Below are positions 31,401-39,696 of a stretch of DNA of 54,472 nucleotides, one piece after another (the stretch's first letter is position 1; each line of letters starts with the position of its first letter). Both the position numbers and the translations under genes were made by a program. The DNA is from an uncultured Gammaproteobacteria bacterium (GTDB taxonomy: Bacteria; Pseudomonadota; Gammaproteobacteria; Enterobacterales; Psychrobiaceae), in NCBI GenBank assembly GCA_937139475.1, contig CAKZQF010000172.1:1-54472 (forward strand), in the 5' to 3' direction. Under the pieces are notes generated by a model. It did no database searches, was not told the origin of the DNA, and saw only the letters and a program-made list of their open reading frames with translations.

Positions 31401-31880
31401 AATTGGTATTGCCAAGTCATCTGGCATCATCAACATCGATAACAGAACATTAATCTCAATAACCAATGCAAATACATACAACGACTTCCAAGTTAGCGCA
31501 ATTGAATATTTTTTACTAAGGTGCCTAAAGATTAGACCTATTAGGGCAGAACTAATAATAACCCAACTGCCGACAAAAGCGCCTTCCCCGCCTTGAAAAA
31601 GGCGTAAAGCAACCATCATCGCTACTGCGATGAAGGTAGCGTTCCGACCAAAGAAGAGCGCACTTAGACTAATTAAAATCCAGCGCGTATCAAAGAAGAC
31701 CCCAGGTTTAAATTCCCACGGGGTAAGCATTAAAGTAATTCCAATAAAGCCAATTAATAAGCCGGTAACAAGCTGACGCAGGCCTTGGTTGTTTATTCTT
31801 CTAACATTGAACGCATCATAAATGACGCCCAATGCTAGTAAAAGTACAATACTGTTAAGCAATCCTAACAAACTTGCCAT
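28482..31880 (-). CDS. membrane c-di-GMP enzyme: 5TM sensor, four PAS, GGDEF, EAL
   Basis: Large (1132 residue) cyclic-di-GMP turnover protein. The N-terminal about 195 residues are hydrophobic helices resembling the 5TM-5TMR_LYT (LytS-like) sensor, with TPWEFKPGVFFDTRWILISL. Four PAS domains follow at roughly 205-330, 335-455, 456-577 and 580-700. The diguanylate cyclase motif RLGGDEF is intact near residue 784, preceded five residues upstream by an RxxD inhibitory site (RDSD). The phosphodiesterase keeps EALLRW near 911, ELEVTEGV, DDFGTGYSSLSYL, KVDKSF and VVAEGIE, so both activities look possible. It stands alone on the minus strand; the 239 bases upstream hold no visible gene. Signals sensed are unknown. 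Confidence 0.95.
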   Translation of the reverse strand: MASLLGLLNSIVLLLALGVIYDAFNVRRINNQGLRQLVTGLLIGFIGITLMLTPWEFKPGVFFDTRWILISLSALFFGRNATFIAVAMMVALRLFQGGEGAFVGSWVIISSALIGLIFRHLSKKYSIALTWKSLYVFALVIEINVLLSMLMMPDDLAIPIISSLAPVLLTIFPIASALLGVLLIHQKTRWVSSVQLIESQRLLERERGILKGLIDSIPDLIFYKDADGKYLGCNKAFEEFVGLTEELVVERTDHQLFSPKSADELVEEDQNILSDKESQHTSGWAKYPDGREALLETLKTPFYAGNDQVLGIVGISRDCTKQYYDNAKLRQSELTYRSIIRTAIDGFWMISLDGKIEDVNQAYVDMSGYSQEELCGMRVSELDALYNEEQIQQLITYLLDGNEKVHVSMHQRKDGSIFDIEVNITYWKSESGGKFFAFIRDVTERKLAQEQLLQSETRFRRVFESIPKIAVQGYNKDREVIFWNKANESIYGYTESEALGRKLEDLIIPEPARDVVVSEVNEWLRGGEATPASELVLRDSENNPVTVFSTHVMINGINDEREMYCIDIDLRAQKEAEDRATTLSQAIEQSPMSVIITNPHGLIEYVNGTFERTSGYLSHEIINKPISILRSEKTPDIIYRQMTQSLNSGRPWQGEFENVRRNGEVYWEQVHMAPVTGLNKEVTHYLAVTHDITQQKNQEQKILHQAHFDSLTGLPNRFLALDRLSHMLAEAKRAGHNTAVLFLDFDDFKKVNDTLGHQLGDELLVEAAKRLKAVVRDSDVVGRLGGDEFIVLVKQENEATSAAVVAEKLLEQFRKPFNLGGRELVSTVSVGIAVYPEDGQTPAELLRQADSAMYHSKGGGRDTFHFYTEQMNIDVARRVLVEEQLRLALLHNELYLNYQPLIELSSQTVIGAEALLRWKNHELGFVGPDEFIPVAEQTGLIADIGLFVIRTAIKQAAHWRLKYNEDFRVAVNVSPMQFRDSALKDEINSLLTKYQLPSSAIELEVTEGVLVSGFANVESSLNDFHEQGISIAMDDFGTGYSSLSYLRNYPFNTVKVDKSFVQDITTDRADLELVSAAISMGHGLHLNVVAEGIETQEQLDILTDLKCDVGQGYFFGKPALASEFEVQYFNHM

Positions 31881-32119
31881 GAACTATTATCCTAAAAGTG
31901 CTCAACAAATGATCATACCTCACTTGATTGAGAAATATTAACTGCCGCCATTATATTGAAAAAAAACTCGCCGGGCTAATTCAATAGCCACATGATAATG
32001 TTTATTAAATTGGCAAGTAAGTAGTAACTCCTTAAGCCATCCCTATGATAATCAGAGTAACTTATATTTCAAATTAAACATTTGTAATATAAGTTATTAG
32101 CTAATAGTTTAACGACAAG

Positions 32120-32935
32120 TTAATAAAACGCTTTATTTGGTACTTGCTTGGAGCGAAAGGTTCGCGGCGTTACCCCCATATGTTTCTTAAAATGACGATA
32201 AAAGTAACTCACCTCATCATAGCCTAAATCTAGCGAAATGCTTTTTATCGGCGCTTGCGTATTGGTGAGTAGGCGGCAAGCATGCTGCATTTTCAATCGC
32301 TGAAAATAAGCCAATGGAGACTCATTGTAGTCCCCCTGAAAAATGGCTCTAAAATGCGATGCCGACAAGTTCACCTGTTTAGCCATTTGATCTACGTTTA
32401 GCGAAAAAGAAGGTTGCTGCTTGGCTTGATAAATTAACTGCTCAATCGCCATTTGATGCTTTGTGTAAGTGGGAACCTTCTTCGTCGGCTTTTGAATCAA
32501 TTGCAATAAAATCAGATTCAATAAATTGACCTTGAACGCATCTAGATGGCCTTGGTCGGGAAACTGGTTTTCACAAGCGAGCAACCGTTCAATATCAGTG
32601 ATTAGCTGCCGCTTGCCAGCAAAACGGCAAAAGAAAGCATCATTGATTCTTGTGTTAAATTTATTTAAATGGCTGAACGCACCGGTATACTCTTCACTCT
32701 CTAATTGAAAATGGTGAACGGATGCAGCGCAGGATTCAAACGGTGTCGCGATTGAGAACCTTGTATGTGGAAAAATCAATAAACAACTGTTTGCCGTTAA
32801 TTCATAATACTTGTTGTCAGCACAAACATCGACACAGCCATGATGGACAACGAGTAAATCAAAAAACGGCCAAAGGACAGACTTAACGGGCTTTTCGCGA
32901 TAAAAGTAACCATGGCTATTGCGTTTAATCTCCAC
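32120..32935 (-). CDS. AraC-family regulator with cupin-type sensor
   Basis: 271-residue regulator: an N-terminal cupin-like ligand domain (about 1-150, with YYELTANSCLLIFPHTRFS) and a C-terminal AraC DNA-binding pair of helix-turn-helices (about 165-265, VDQMAKQVNLSASHFRAIF; IKSISLDLGYDEVSYFYRHFKKHMGVTP). The start is GTG with a strong GGGG ribosome site four bases upstream. It is divergent from the sulfatase-DUF4862 pair across about 250 bases, so it is likely their activator. Cupin-type AraC proteins usually sense sugars or sugar derivatives; the ligand here is not visible. Confidence 0.9.
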   Translation of the reverse strand: MEIKRNSHGYFYREKPVKSVLWPFFDLLVVHHGCVDVCADNKYYELTANSCLLIFPHTRFSIATPFESCAASVHHFQLESEEYTGAFSHLNKFNTRINDAFFCRFAGKRQLITDIERLLACENQFPDQGHLDAFKVNLLNLILLQLIQKPTKKVPTYTKHQMAIEQLIYQAKQQPSFSLNVDQMAKQVNLSASHFRAIFQGDYNESPLAYFQRLKMQHACRLLTNTQAPIKSISLDLGYDEVSYFYRHFKKHMGVTPRTFRSKQVPNKAFY

Positions 32936-33183
32936 TGTTCCCCCTATTCAGTAGCATTTCCATTAATTTACCTGATCAATTGCGCCGACCAAAAAGAACA
33001 ATAGCATCACAACCCTAAGCCTTAATGACCCGCCATTACACCATTAGATGACACTAATAAACTTATTGTTCCTTTACTCAAACAATCTAAAGAGTTCAAT
33101 AGAACTATTAATTGCAAATAAAAAAACACAGTGGTATAACAGGTACACCATACGTAATAATTACCTCACAGGCAACTAGAATT

Positions 33184-34692
33184 ATGAGTACTTTTCCCCA
33201 TATCAAGCCCCTGATACACCTAATAACCTTAATCTCCTTGGGTGGTATAAGTTCAGTGAATGCGCTAGAGAACAATACTCAGACCAATGATAGACCAAAC
33301 GTTATTTTACTGATGTCAGATGATCAGGGCTGGGGAGATGTTGCCTACAATGGCAATAAGGTTATCCATACCCCTTCGCTGGATAAAATGGCGCAGGAGG
33401 CAGTTCAGTTAGACAGGTTCTATGCCGCCGCACCGGTTTGTTCACCAACACGCGGCAGTGTGCTCACCGGACGCCATCCGTTTAGGTACGGTATTGAATG
33501 GGCCGGTGTCGGTCACTTACCCGCCAATGAAATCACTATCGCCGAAGCATTGTCTGTCAATGGCTACGCCACTGGTCATTTTGGTAAATGGCACGTGGGA
33601 GAGCTTAGTAAAACAGTCAATCAAAGTTACTTCAAAGGCGACTTAGCCGAACCAGAACATTACTCGCCGCCATGGGAAAATGGCTTTGACGAAAGCTTTT
33701 CCACCGAATCAATGATGCCAACCTATAATCCCTATTATTATCTTGGTGGAGACTACGGCAGCAAAGATTATCGCCATCTACAAACCGAACCCACCAGCAT
33801 AGGACAAAAAGAAGGCGGGTTTCGCTGGCGCGATTATTATTGGACAGGTCCAGGCCAACTGGTTGACGAATGGCTGGCCGGTGACGATTCCCAAATAGTG
33901 ATGGACCGCGCGATCAAATTTATTGATAAGAACTCCCAAGACCAAAAGCCATTTTTAGCTGTTGTGTGGTTTCATACTCCCCACACTCCGCTAGTGGCAA
34001 GTAACGAAGACAGACAAAGATACAAAAACCTGCCAATCGAAGGGCAACATTTTTATGGCGCAGTCACGGCGATGGACAGACAAATTGGTCGTCTGCGTGA
34101 ATACCTAAAAGCAAACAACTTAAGTGACAACACCATCGTTTGGTTTAAGTCCGACAATGGCCCATCTTATATTCATGACTTTAACTCATCAGGCCCATTC
34201 GCTGGCAAGAAAGCCACGTTAAAAGAAGGTGGCATACGCGTGCCAGCAATTATTGAATGGCCAGCCAAATTAGCCGGCGGCCAAAAACTAGCGACAGCAA
34301 TGTCTACGGTTGATGTTTATCCCACAATTTTATCTGCGCTGAACATAAAACTGCCACTTGGCCAGCCAACCCTGGATGGCGAGAATGTATTGCCAATTCT
34401 GCTAGGTCAACAAAAAGATCGCCAGCACGCCATAGGCTTTCAGTCACCGATGCGCGGGGTTAAATATGACGCCGACAACACTCGCTTACAATACGCATGG
34501 TCTGATAAGCGCTACAAACTCTACAGCGAAGACAACGGTAAAACATGGCAGCTATTTGATCTGCTAAATGATCGCAGCGAAACAACCGATATCGCATCAT
34601 CTCACCAAAAGATAGTCAAAGAGATGAAGCAAGCTTTGCTTCAATGGACAGCACAAACAAAACAAGATGCCAAAGATGCCTACACCAAATAA
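33184..34692 (+). CDS. exported sulfatase, type I (formylglycine-dependent)
   Basis: Arylsulfatase-type hydrolase of the alkaline phosphatase superfamily cleaving sulfate esters, probably periplasmic. The N-terminal metal site is LLMSDDQGWGD; the formylglycine signature CSPTR begins near residue 86 and is followed by GSVLTGRHPFRYG. Further active-site segments are GKWHVGE and VWFKSDNG. The cysteine-type signature requires a formylglycine-generating enzyme, which is not encoded here. A signal peptide is present (LITLISLGGISSVNA) if translation starts at the ATG at 33184; the TTG 24 codons earlier adds a non-signal stretch and is rejected. The last 26 bases overlap the DUF4862 gene. The substrate is unknown. 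Confidence 0.92.
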   Translation: MSTFPHIKPLIHLITLISLGGISSVNALENNTQTNDRPNVILLMSDDQGWGDVAYNGNKVIHTPSLDKMAQEAVQLDRFYAAAPVCSPTRGSVLTGRHPFRYGIEWAGVGHLPANEITIAEALSVNGYATGHFGKWHVGELSKTVNQSYFKGDLAEPEHYSPPWENGFDESFSTESMMPTYNPYYYLGGDYGSKDYRHLQTEPTSIGQKEGGFRWRDYYWTGPGQLVDEWLAGDDSQIVMDRAIKFIDKNSQDQKPFLAVVWFHTPHTPLVASNEDRQRYKNLPIEGQHFYGAVTAMDRQIGRLREYLKANNLSDNTIVWFKSDNGPSYIHDFNSSGPFAGKKATLKEGGIRVPAIIEWPAKLAGGQKLATAMSTVDVYPTILSALNIKLPLGQPTLDGENVLPILLGQQKDRQHAIGFQSPMRGVKYDADNTRLQYAWSDKRYKLYSEDNGKTWQLFDLLNDRSETTDIASSHQKIVKEMKQALLQWTAQTKQDAKDAYTK

Positions 34693-35647
34693 ATTAATCG
34701 TCGGCGCTTATGCCACAGCACCTTCGACCTTAGGTTGGGATAAAGCCAAGGAAACAAGCTATTATCGCGCGTTGGGTGAGCATCCGCTGGTTGGCGGCAT
34801 AGAGCATCCATTTACCGGCAGGCTCCATCCACACGATGAACTATGGTTTGCTGAAAATATAGCCAGCGATTGGCAAGTGGTTTTCACCACTATACCGGGT
34901 GTGATGGCACGGCTTAGTAACAATCCAAAATTTGGCATTGCCTCCACAGATGCGTTGGGCCGTGATGAGGCGTTAGCTTTTTATCAAAGCGCGCGCCAAG
35001 CAATTTGCAAACTCAATGCCCACAAAGGGCATCAAGTGGTCACCCATATTCAACTTCATAGTGCACCAGTAAACACAGCCAACAACGCGAGTAGGCAGGC
35101 TTTGATGGACTCCCTAACTGAATTATCAACTTGGGACTGGGATGGTACAAAGCTAGTTATTGAACATTGTGATGCATTTAATAGTGAGCAGCTGCCACAA
35201 AAAGGTTTTTTATCGTTAACTGATGAAATCGCAGCGATTAGTCAGGTTAACCAACAACAAGGCTGTGATATTGGTCTTAGTATCAATTGGGGACGTTCGG
35301 CGATTGAGGGCTTGAGTATCGAAACCCCTATCGAGCATATTAGGCAGGCAAAAGATGCAGGGCTGCTAACAGGACTTATTTTTTCTGGCGCGTGTGATGA
35401 CCCCTCTAGCCCTTATGGATTATGGCAAGATGCTCATATGCCGCCAGCATTTGATTCATCGATTGAGCACTATGCGCCTGAATCATTAATGAGCGCGCAA
35501 CAAATTAGCCGCTCTGTGCAAGCGGCTAATAATGACTTAGGCTTTATTGGTGGTAAGATTTCAGTACGCCCCAATAACTTAACCATTGAGCAGCGTGTGC
35601 AATACAACACCAGCTTACTGGCACTCATCAATCGGGCTTATCAATGA
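34667..35647 (+). CDS. DUF4862-family protein, TIM-barrel-like
   Basis: 326-residue soluble protein matching DUF4862; no function is established for this family as far as I know. The layout suggests a xylose-isomerase-like TIM barrel with acidic and His residues at strand ends (GGIEHPF, VIEHCDAF, GLSINWGRSAIEG, GLIFSGACDDPSSPYG, GGKISVRP). No signal peptide is visible, so it acts in the cytoplasm. It overlaps the sulfatase by 26 bases; an internal ATG at 34676 is an alternative start. Tight coupling to a sulfatase and closeness to two dioxygenases suggest a role in sugar or polyol metabolism, which is inference. Confidence 0.75.
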   Translation: MPKMPTPNKLIVGAYATAPSTLGWDKAKETSYYRALGEHPLVGGIEHPFTGRLHPHDELWFAENIASDWQVVFTTIPGVMARLSNNPKFGIASTDALGRDEALAFYQSARQAICKLNAHKGHQVVTHIQLHSAPVNTANNASRQALMDSLTELSTWDWDGTKLVIEHCDAFNSEQLPQKGFLSLTDEIAAISQVNQQQGCDIGLSINWGRSAIEGLSIETPIEHIRQAKDAGLLTGLIFSGACDDPSSPYGLWQDAHMPPAFDSSIEHYAPESLMSAQQISRSVQAANNDLGFIGGKISVRPNNLTIEQRVQYNTSLLALINRAYQ

Positions 35648-35675
35648 GTCTTGGAAAACTTGTCGATAGCGCAGA

Positions 35676-36416
35676 TTAAATTTTACCTGCCGCGGCCAAA
35701 TCCTGATTGAGCTGTGCTTTATAAGCGTCATGCGCTTCTTTATCCTCAACCACATCACTGCGATAGAAAATAAAACCAACACTTTGACGCGTTCTCTCAC
35801 TGGTATTGGCATTGGCGCGATGAATAGTCAGACTGTGGTGAACAAGAATATCACCGGGCTTTGCTACCATTTGTACTTCGGCTTTGTCATCCGCCTCACA
35901 CCAATCACTAATCCCCTGCGAGAAGCCTAGCGTGCCAGTGCTACCATGTGGACGCATGCCTTGATTATGTGAACCGGGTATATAACAAACCGCGCCATTT
36001 TCTGCATCTGCATGACCAAGCGACAACCACATGGTGACCGCTTGCTGTGGCTTAATCTTAAAATAGTAACCATCTTGATGCGCTGGAGTACCCTGGCCGA
36101 TATTAGGTACCTTATTGAAATACTGCATATTTTTTAGCTCAACCGGTCCGCCAAGGAGCTCAGCAGCTAAATTAACCACGGCAGGTGAATTGGCAAGTTC
36201 GCGATAATAATCATCGTATTGGCAAACTTGCTGAACTTGTTTTAGGCTCGACTGCTCACCTTTATTTTCAAAGTACACTTCTTGAGCTGGAATCGTTGGC
36301 ACCACCTCATCTATAAATCGTTGAGTTTGTTGCTGCAGCTCCGCTACCTGTGCTTGGCTTAAAAACCCTTGGACAGCAACATAGCCGTCATTATCAAATT
36401 GTTGTTTTAAGTTCAT
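35676..36416 (-). CDS. phytanoyl-CoA dioxygenase family protein (Fe(II)/2-oxoglutarate), copy 1
   Basis: 246-residue cytoplasmic non-haem iron dioxygenase. The facial triad is visible as HQDGYYFK (His-x-Asp) and the distal His in GDILVHHSLTIHRANANTS, followed by an Arg (SERTRQSVG) that should bind 2-oxoglutarate. The ENGAVCYIPGSH segment is typical of the PhyH family. Family members hydroxylate very different substrates (phytanoyl-CoA, ectoine, phosphonates), so the substrate is open. It is convergent with DUF4862 (28-base gap) and lies downstream of the second PhyH gene on the same strand, 153 bases apart. Confidence 0.9.
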   Translation of the reverse strand: MNLKQQFDNDGYVAVQGFLSQAQVAELQQQTQRFIDEVVPTIPAQEVYFENKGEQSSLKQVQQVCQYDDYYRELANSPAVVNLAAELLGGPVELKNMQYFNKVPNIGQGTPAHQDGYYFKIKPQQAVTMWLSLGHADAENGAVCYIPGSHNQGMRPHGSTGTLGFSQGISDWCEADDKAEVQMVAKPGDILVHHSLTIHRANANTSERTRQSVGFIFYRSDVVEDKEAHDAYKAQLNQDLAAAGKI

Positions 36417-36569
36417 TTACTTAATTCCTGCCATGATTGAAAGTTGTAACACCATAGCCTCATGCTTGTTTAGGGGCATTAGCAAAAACGACCGCATTAT
36501 TATCAATTTCGCTTATTTTGTTCAATTTCATTAAGAAAGTAAGGCTTTGTTTAACTAATCACTCCAATA

Positions 36570-37469
36570 TTAAAAGTCATGGCTGCCTGGCCACGGCTGC
36601 ATTTTATTTAAATCTGGTCGGCGGCACCAACTCGTAGGCATAGCATTCCCCTGATAAAGCGGCGCCATCCCTTTTACATGACGATAGTCCTGCTCCGACC
36701 AATCTTCCGTTGTTATCGGAGCTCGCTCGCCCGCATCCACATCAAGGTCTTGACGTAAATAAATCGATTGAAAGCGTGCCTGTATTGACTCTGGTAAAGT
36801 ATCAAAACTCGGGATATACCAAGAGATTAATAACGGACGCTCTGCTTTTACAGTGTTGGCGTAGGCACCATGTAATAAGCGGCTATCACCAATGAGTAAA
36901 TCACCAGAGGTTATTTCAACGGCGACTTCATCGCCATGGCTTGCGTAAGCCGGGTCGTCTGGATTTTCATAACGGGCTAAGTCCTCACCGTGACCATCGT
37001 CTAAACGGTGTAATGGGTGCGCCTTAGTATGGGAACCAGGAATGGCACGTAAACAGCCGTTTTCAGGTGTAGTGTCCGTTAGATACACCATAAAGAACAA
37101 TGAGATTGGCTCAGGCTTGTAGCTTATATCGTGATCCCAGCCCCACCAATCTTGATGCCAGAATAATGGCGGCCCACCACTAGGCTTAGAAATAAGGTAA
37201 CCAGACAGCCAGCGCGGATCAGTGCCGCCAAATGCCTTAAGCAATTCAACAACTCTGGGCTGTGAAATAAGATCAGCAAATTGCGGGTGATCGGCAAAAT
37301 TACATAAGGTGCCATTAGATTTGAAGCGCTCACGATGCACTACTGATAGCCCGCTGATAGTCTCCTTTGATCGGGCTTTTAGCTTGTCCATCATCGGTTT
37401 ATCATAAAAACCTTTTATAATGGTACTGCCGCCTTCAATGATTTCCTGCCAATGATGTTGTGTATTCAT
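36570..37469 (-). CDS. phytanoyl-CoA dioxygenase family protein (Fe(II)/2-oxoglutarate), copy 2
   Basis: 299-residue PhyH-family dioxygenase. The iron ligands appear as HQDWWGWDH and the distal His in GDLLIGDSRLLHGAYANTVK, with the Arg in ERPLLISWY. The PENGCLRAIPGSHTKAHPLH loop is characteristic. It is not a close duplicate of copy 1: outside the motifs the two differ, which suggests two different substrates or steps. It is divergent from an AraC regulator across only 92 bases, so direct control is likely. No CoA-ligase or transporter gene is adjacent. Confidence 0.9.
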   Translation of the reverse strand: MNTQHHWQEIIEGGSTIIKGFYDKPMMDKLKARSKETISGLSVVHRERFKSNGTLCNFADHPQFADLISQPRVVELLKAFGGTDPRWLSGYLISKPSGGPPLFWHQDWWGWDHDISYKPEPISLFFMVYLTDTTPENGCLRAIPGSHTKAHPLHRLDDGHGEDLARYENPDDPAYASHGDEVAVEITSGDLLIGDSRLLHGAYANTVKAERPLLISWYIPSFDTLPESIQARFQSIYLRQDLDVDAGERAPITTEDWSEQDYRHVKGMAPLYQGNAMPTSWCRRPDLNKMQPWPGSHDF

Positions 37470-37561
37470 CTATTAATATCCACTAGTTGTTTTTAGCAAT
37501 ATTAATACGTAGAAACAGTTAAAACTGTCACTTTAAGCATCATTAATGTAGGATTTATGTC

Positions 37562-38392
37562 ATGACAGGTACTATTCCCTATTGCGAACCGATTTCCCTA
37601 CCATCGGGCCAAACCACTCATGTGGACGTACTTAACTACGCCAATGGAGAGAACCATCCCTGCTTTTATCACTTTCACGATGTCTGTGAAGTGGTGCTGT
37701 TTAAGCATGTGTCAGGCCAATTCAGCTGCTTCGATCAGCACTACCAGCTTAGCGATAGTTCATTGGTTTTTATTCCGTCAATGGCCGTGCATAATTTTAA
37801 TTTGAGCTTGGATAGAAAATCATGGCAAATCATTCAGTTTTCACCAATTTTATTTAATATTCTAGGGCTGGTAAGCCAACAGTCGACATTACAAAAGCCG
37901 CTGGTGCTCGAATTACCCGAGCAATCGTATTACCGCTATCACCTACTGTTAGATTGGTTAGCAGAGTTTAATCAACGTGATAACGCCTTAAAACAAGACA
38001 TCTTATCAACCTTAATTCGCCAATTAGCCCATGAAATTGGTGATACCCCACCAGCGGGTAAATCACTACCCTGTAGTAAATTGCAACCTTTGCTGGATAA
38101 AATTAGAAAGCATCAACAGATCGATCTGTCCATGGCGCAGGCTGCCGAAGTTTGCAAGCTCTCGCCATCCTATTTTTCAAGACTGTTTAAAAAAGTTTTT
38201 CAGCAAAGTTACAGTCAGTATATGCTGAGGTATCGACTGCACCTTGCCAGTCGTATGCTCACAACATCTGACCAATCCATATCCACTATTTGCTATGAAT
38301 TAAACTTCACCCACCCATCTTACTTTATTAGTGTTTTTAAACAGTATTTTGGCGTCACCCCGAAAAAATACCGTAGCGCATCCACTCGCTAG
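37562..38392 (+). CDS. AraC-family regulator with cupin-type sensor
   Basis: 276-residue regulator: a cupin-like N-terminus (YHFHDVCEVVLFK, then LVFIPSMAVHNFNL) and a C-terminal AraC domain (MAQAAEVCKLSPSYFSRLFKKVF; ISTICYELNFTHPSYFISVFKQYFGVTPKKYR). AGGA lies eight bases before the ATG. It is divergent from the second PhyH dioxygenase gene across a 92-base shared promoter region, making that gene and perhaps copy 1 downstream its most likely targets. With the AraC gene at 32120 it brackets the sulfatase/dioxygenase locus. Confidence 0.9.
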   Translation: MTGTIPYCEPISLPSGQTTHVDVLNYANGENHPCFYHFHDVCEVVLFKHVSGQFSCFDQHYQLSDSSLVFIPSMAVHNFNLSLDRKSWQIIQFSPILFNILGLVSQQSTLQKPLVLELPEQSYYRYHLLLDWLAEFNQRDNALKQDILSTLIRQLAHEIGDTPPAGKSLPCSKLQPLLDKIRKHQQIDLSMAQAAEVCKLSPSYFSRLFKKVFQQSYSQYMLRYRLHLASRMLTTSDQSISTICYELNFTHPSYFISVFKQYFGVTPKKYRSASTR

Positions 38393-38520
38393 CTGCTATT
38401 TGATTTTCGTTAGCTAATGGATATCTTACGATTATCTGCAATACTTAAATTACACTCAAGTTCGAAATAATCTTGAGCGAATCACCTGTATACCTATAGC
38501 ACGATTAAAAGGAATTAAGA

Positions 38521-39696
38521 TTGAATCACCGACCAGACTTTAAGACAACAAGTCATTCAAGCGGTATACAATGCGAAAGTAATGCGGACATTAATTTTCA
38601 GCAAGCATTAGCCAACGCCAAGCAATTCTCCCCAATTCGATATGCAGCGACGCCTAAATTGCGACTTAGTGAACTATCATTGATAAGCTCATTTGATTAT
38701 CAGAATTTACTCTTTACCCATTCCGGTGGTACTGCCTTGTCTAAGGCAGGGCAAGTTCTTAAGCTCGACTCAAATACTATTCTTGTGCCTAGCTATCATT
38801 GCCCCGCTGCAATAGAGCCCTTCATTTGGCTTGGCTTTAAATGTATATTTTATCGCGTCAATGCTGACTTATCACCAGATAAAAACCATGTTCATCAACT
38901 AATTAACCAGCACGACATAAGCCATTGTCTCACGATTAATTACTTTGGCGTTATTTGCCATTTACCCTTGATTGCCGACATACTTTCCAGCACAAACATC
39001 ATTATTATCCACGATTGCGCTCATGCATTATTTGATTTGCTCAGTTACACCAAAGTACACAACGAAGCTGACGCAACAATCTGCTCTATTAATAAAATAT
39101 TACCAAGCATTGATGGTGGAATCGTAACCTTTAAATCCAGTGTCCCACGGCCGCTCCAACCAGTCGGCTTTGTCGAAGAGAGTAAAGCAATCCTATATCT
39201 GTTAGGAATAACATCAATCATCAATAAACTGCGCTTTGCTTTTAAAAAAAGAACGGAGCCTATAAACGGTGCATTAGACAATACCAAGGCCACTTCTCTT
39301 TGTTATTTCAATAGTAGCAAAGCCGAACAACAGTGCTTTAGCCATACCATCGCGATCTTACGCCGCAGCAACCTTAACAAAATAGCGCAGCGTAGGCGCG
39401 AGAACTATCGCTACCTGTGCTCAGCATTAAAAAACTCTGGATTGGGAACATTACTTAAGCCACAACTTGATCAACACAATGTCCCTTATGTCTTACCTTT
39501 CCTTCTCCATGATAAAAGCCATTTTAGCAAAGTAAGGCAAACAGGAATTCAGTGCTTACGTTGGGAGGAAATTGCACAGACAGATTGCAATGTGAGTCAA
39601 GACTACCGCTCTCGCTTACTTCAGCTTCCGTGCCACCATCAACTCAGTAAGCAAGAGCTTGATGCAATGATTAAACAATTAAAAGACATACTATGA
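38521..39696 (+). CDS. DegT/DnrJ/EryC1-like PLP aminotransferase
   Basis: 391-residue fold-type I PLP protein of the sugar-aminotransferase-like DegT/DnrJ group. Supporting motifs are FTHSGGTALSKAGQVLKL (cofactor phosphate region), VPSYHCPAAIEPFIWLG, HDCAHAL (pyridine-ring region) and INKILPSIDGG, in which Lys near residue 192 should carry PLP. The start is TTG with AAGGA upstream; no ATG fits. It overlaps the next gene by four bases (ATGA), so the two are translated together. DegT enzymes usually make amino sugars on nucleotide carriers, but no glycosyltransferase or nucleotide-sugar gene is nearby, so the product is open. Confidence 0.8.
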   Translation: MNHRPDFKTTSHSSGIQCESNADINFQQALANAKQFSPIRYAATPKLRLSELSLISSFDYQNLLFTHSGGTALSKAGQVLKLDSNTILVPSYHCPAAIEPFIWLGFKCIFYRVNADLSPDKNHVHQLINQHDISHCLTINYFGVICHLPLIADILSSTNIIIIHDCAHALFDLLSYTKVHNEADATICSINKILPSIDGGIVTFKSSVPRPLQPVGFVEESKAILYLLGITSIINKLRFAFKKRTEPINGALDNTKATSLCYFNSSKAEQQCFSHTIAILRRSNLNKIAQRRRENYRYLCSALKNSGLGTLLKPQLDQHNVPYVLPFLLHDKSHFSKVRQTGIQCLRWEEIAQTDCNVSQDYRSRLLQLPCHHQLSKQELDAMIKQLKDIL

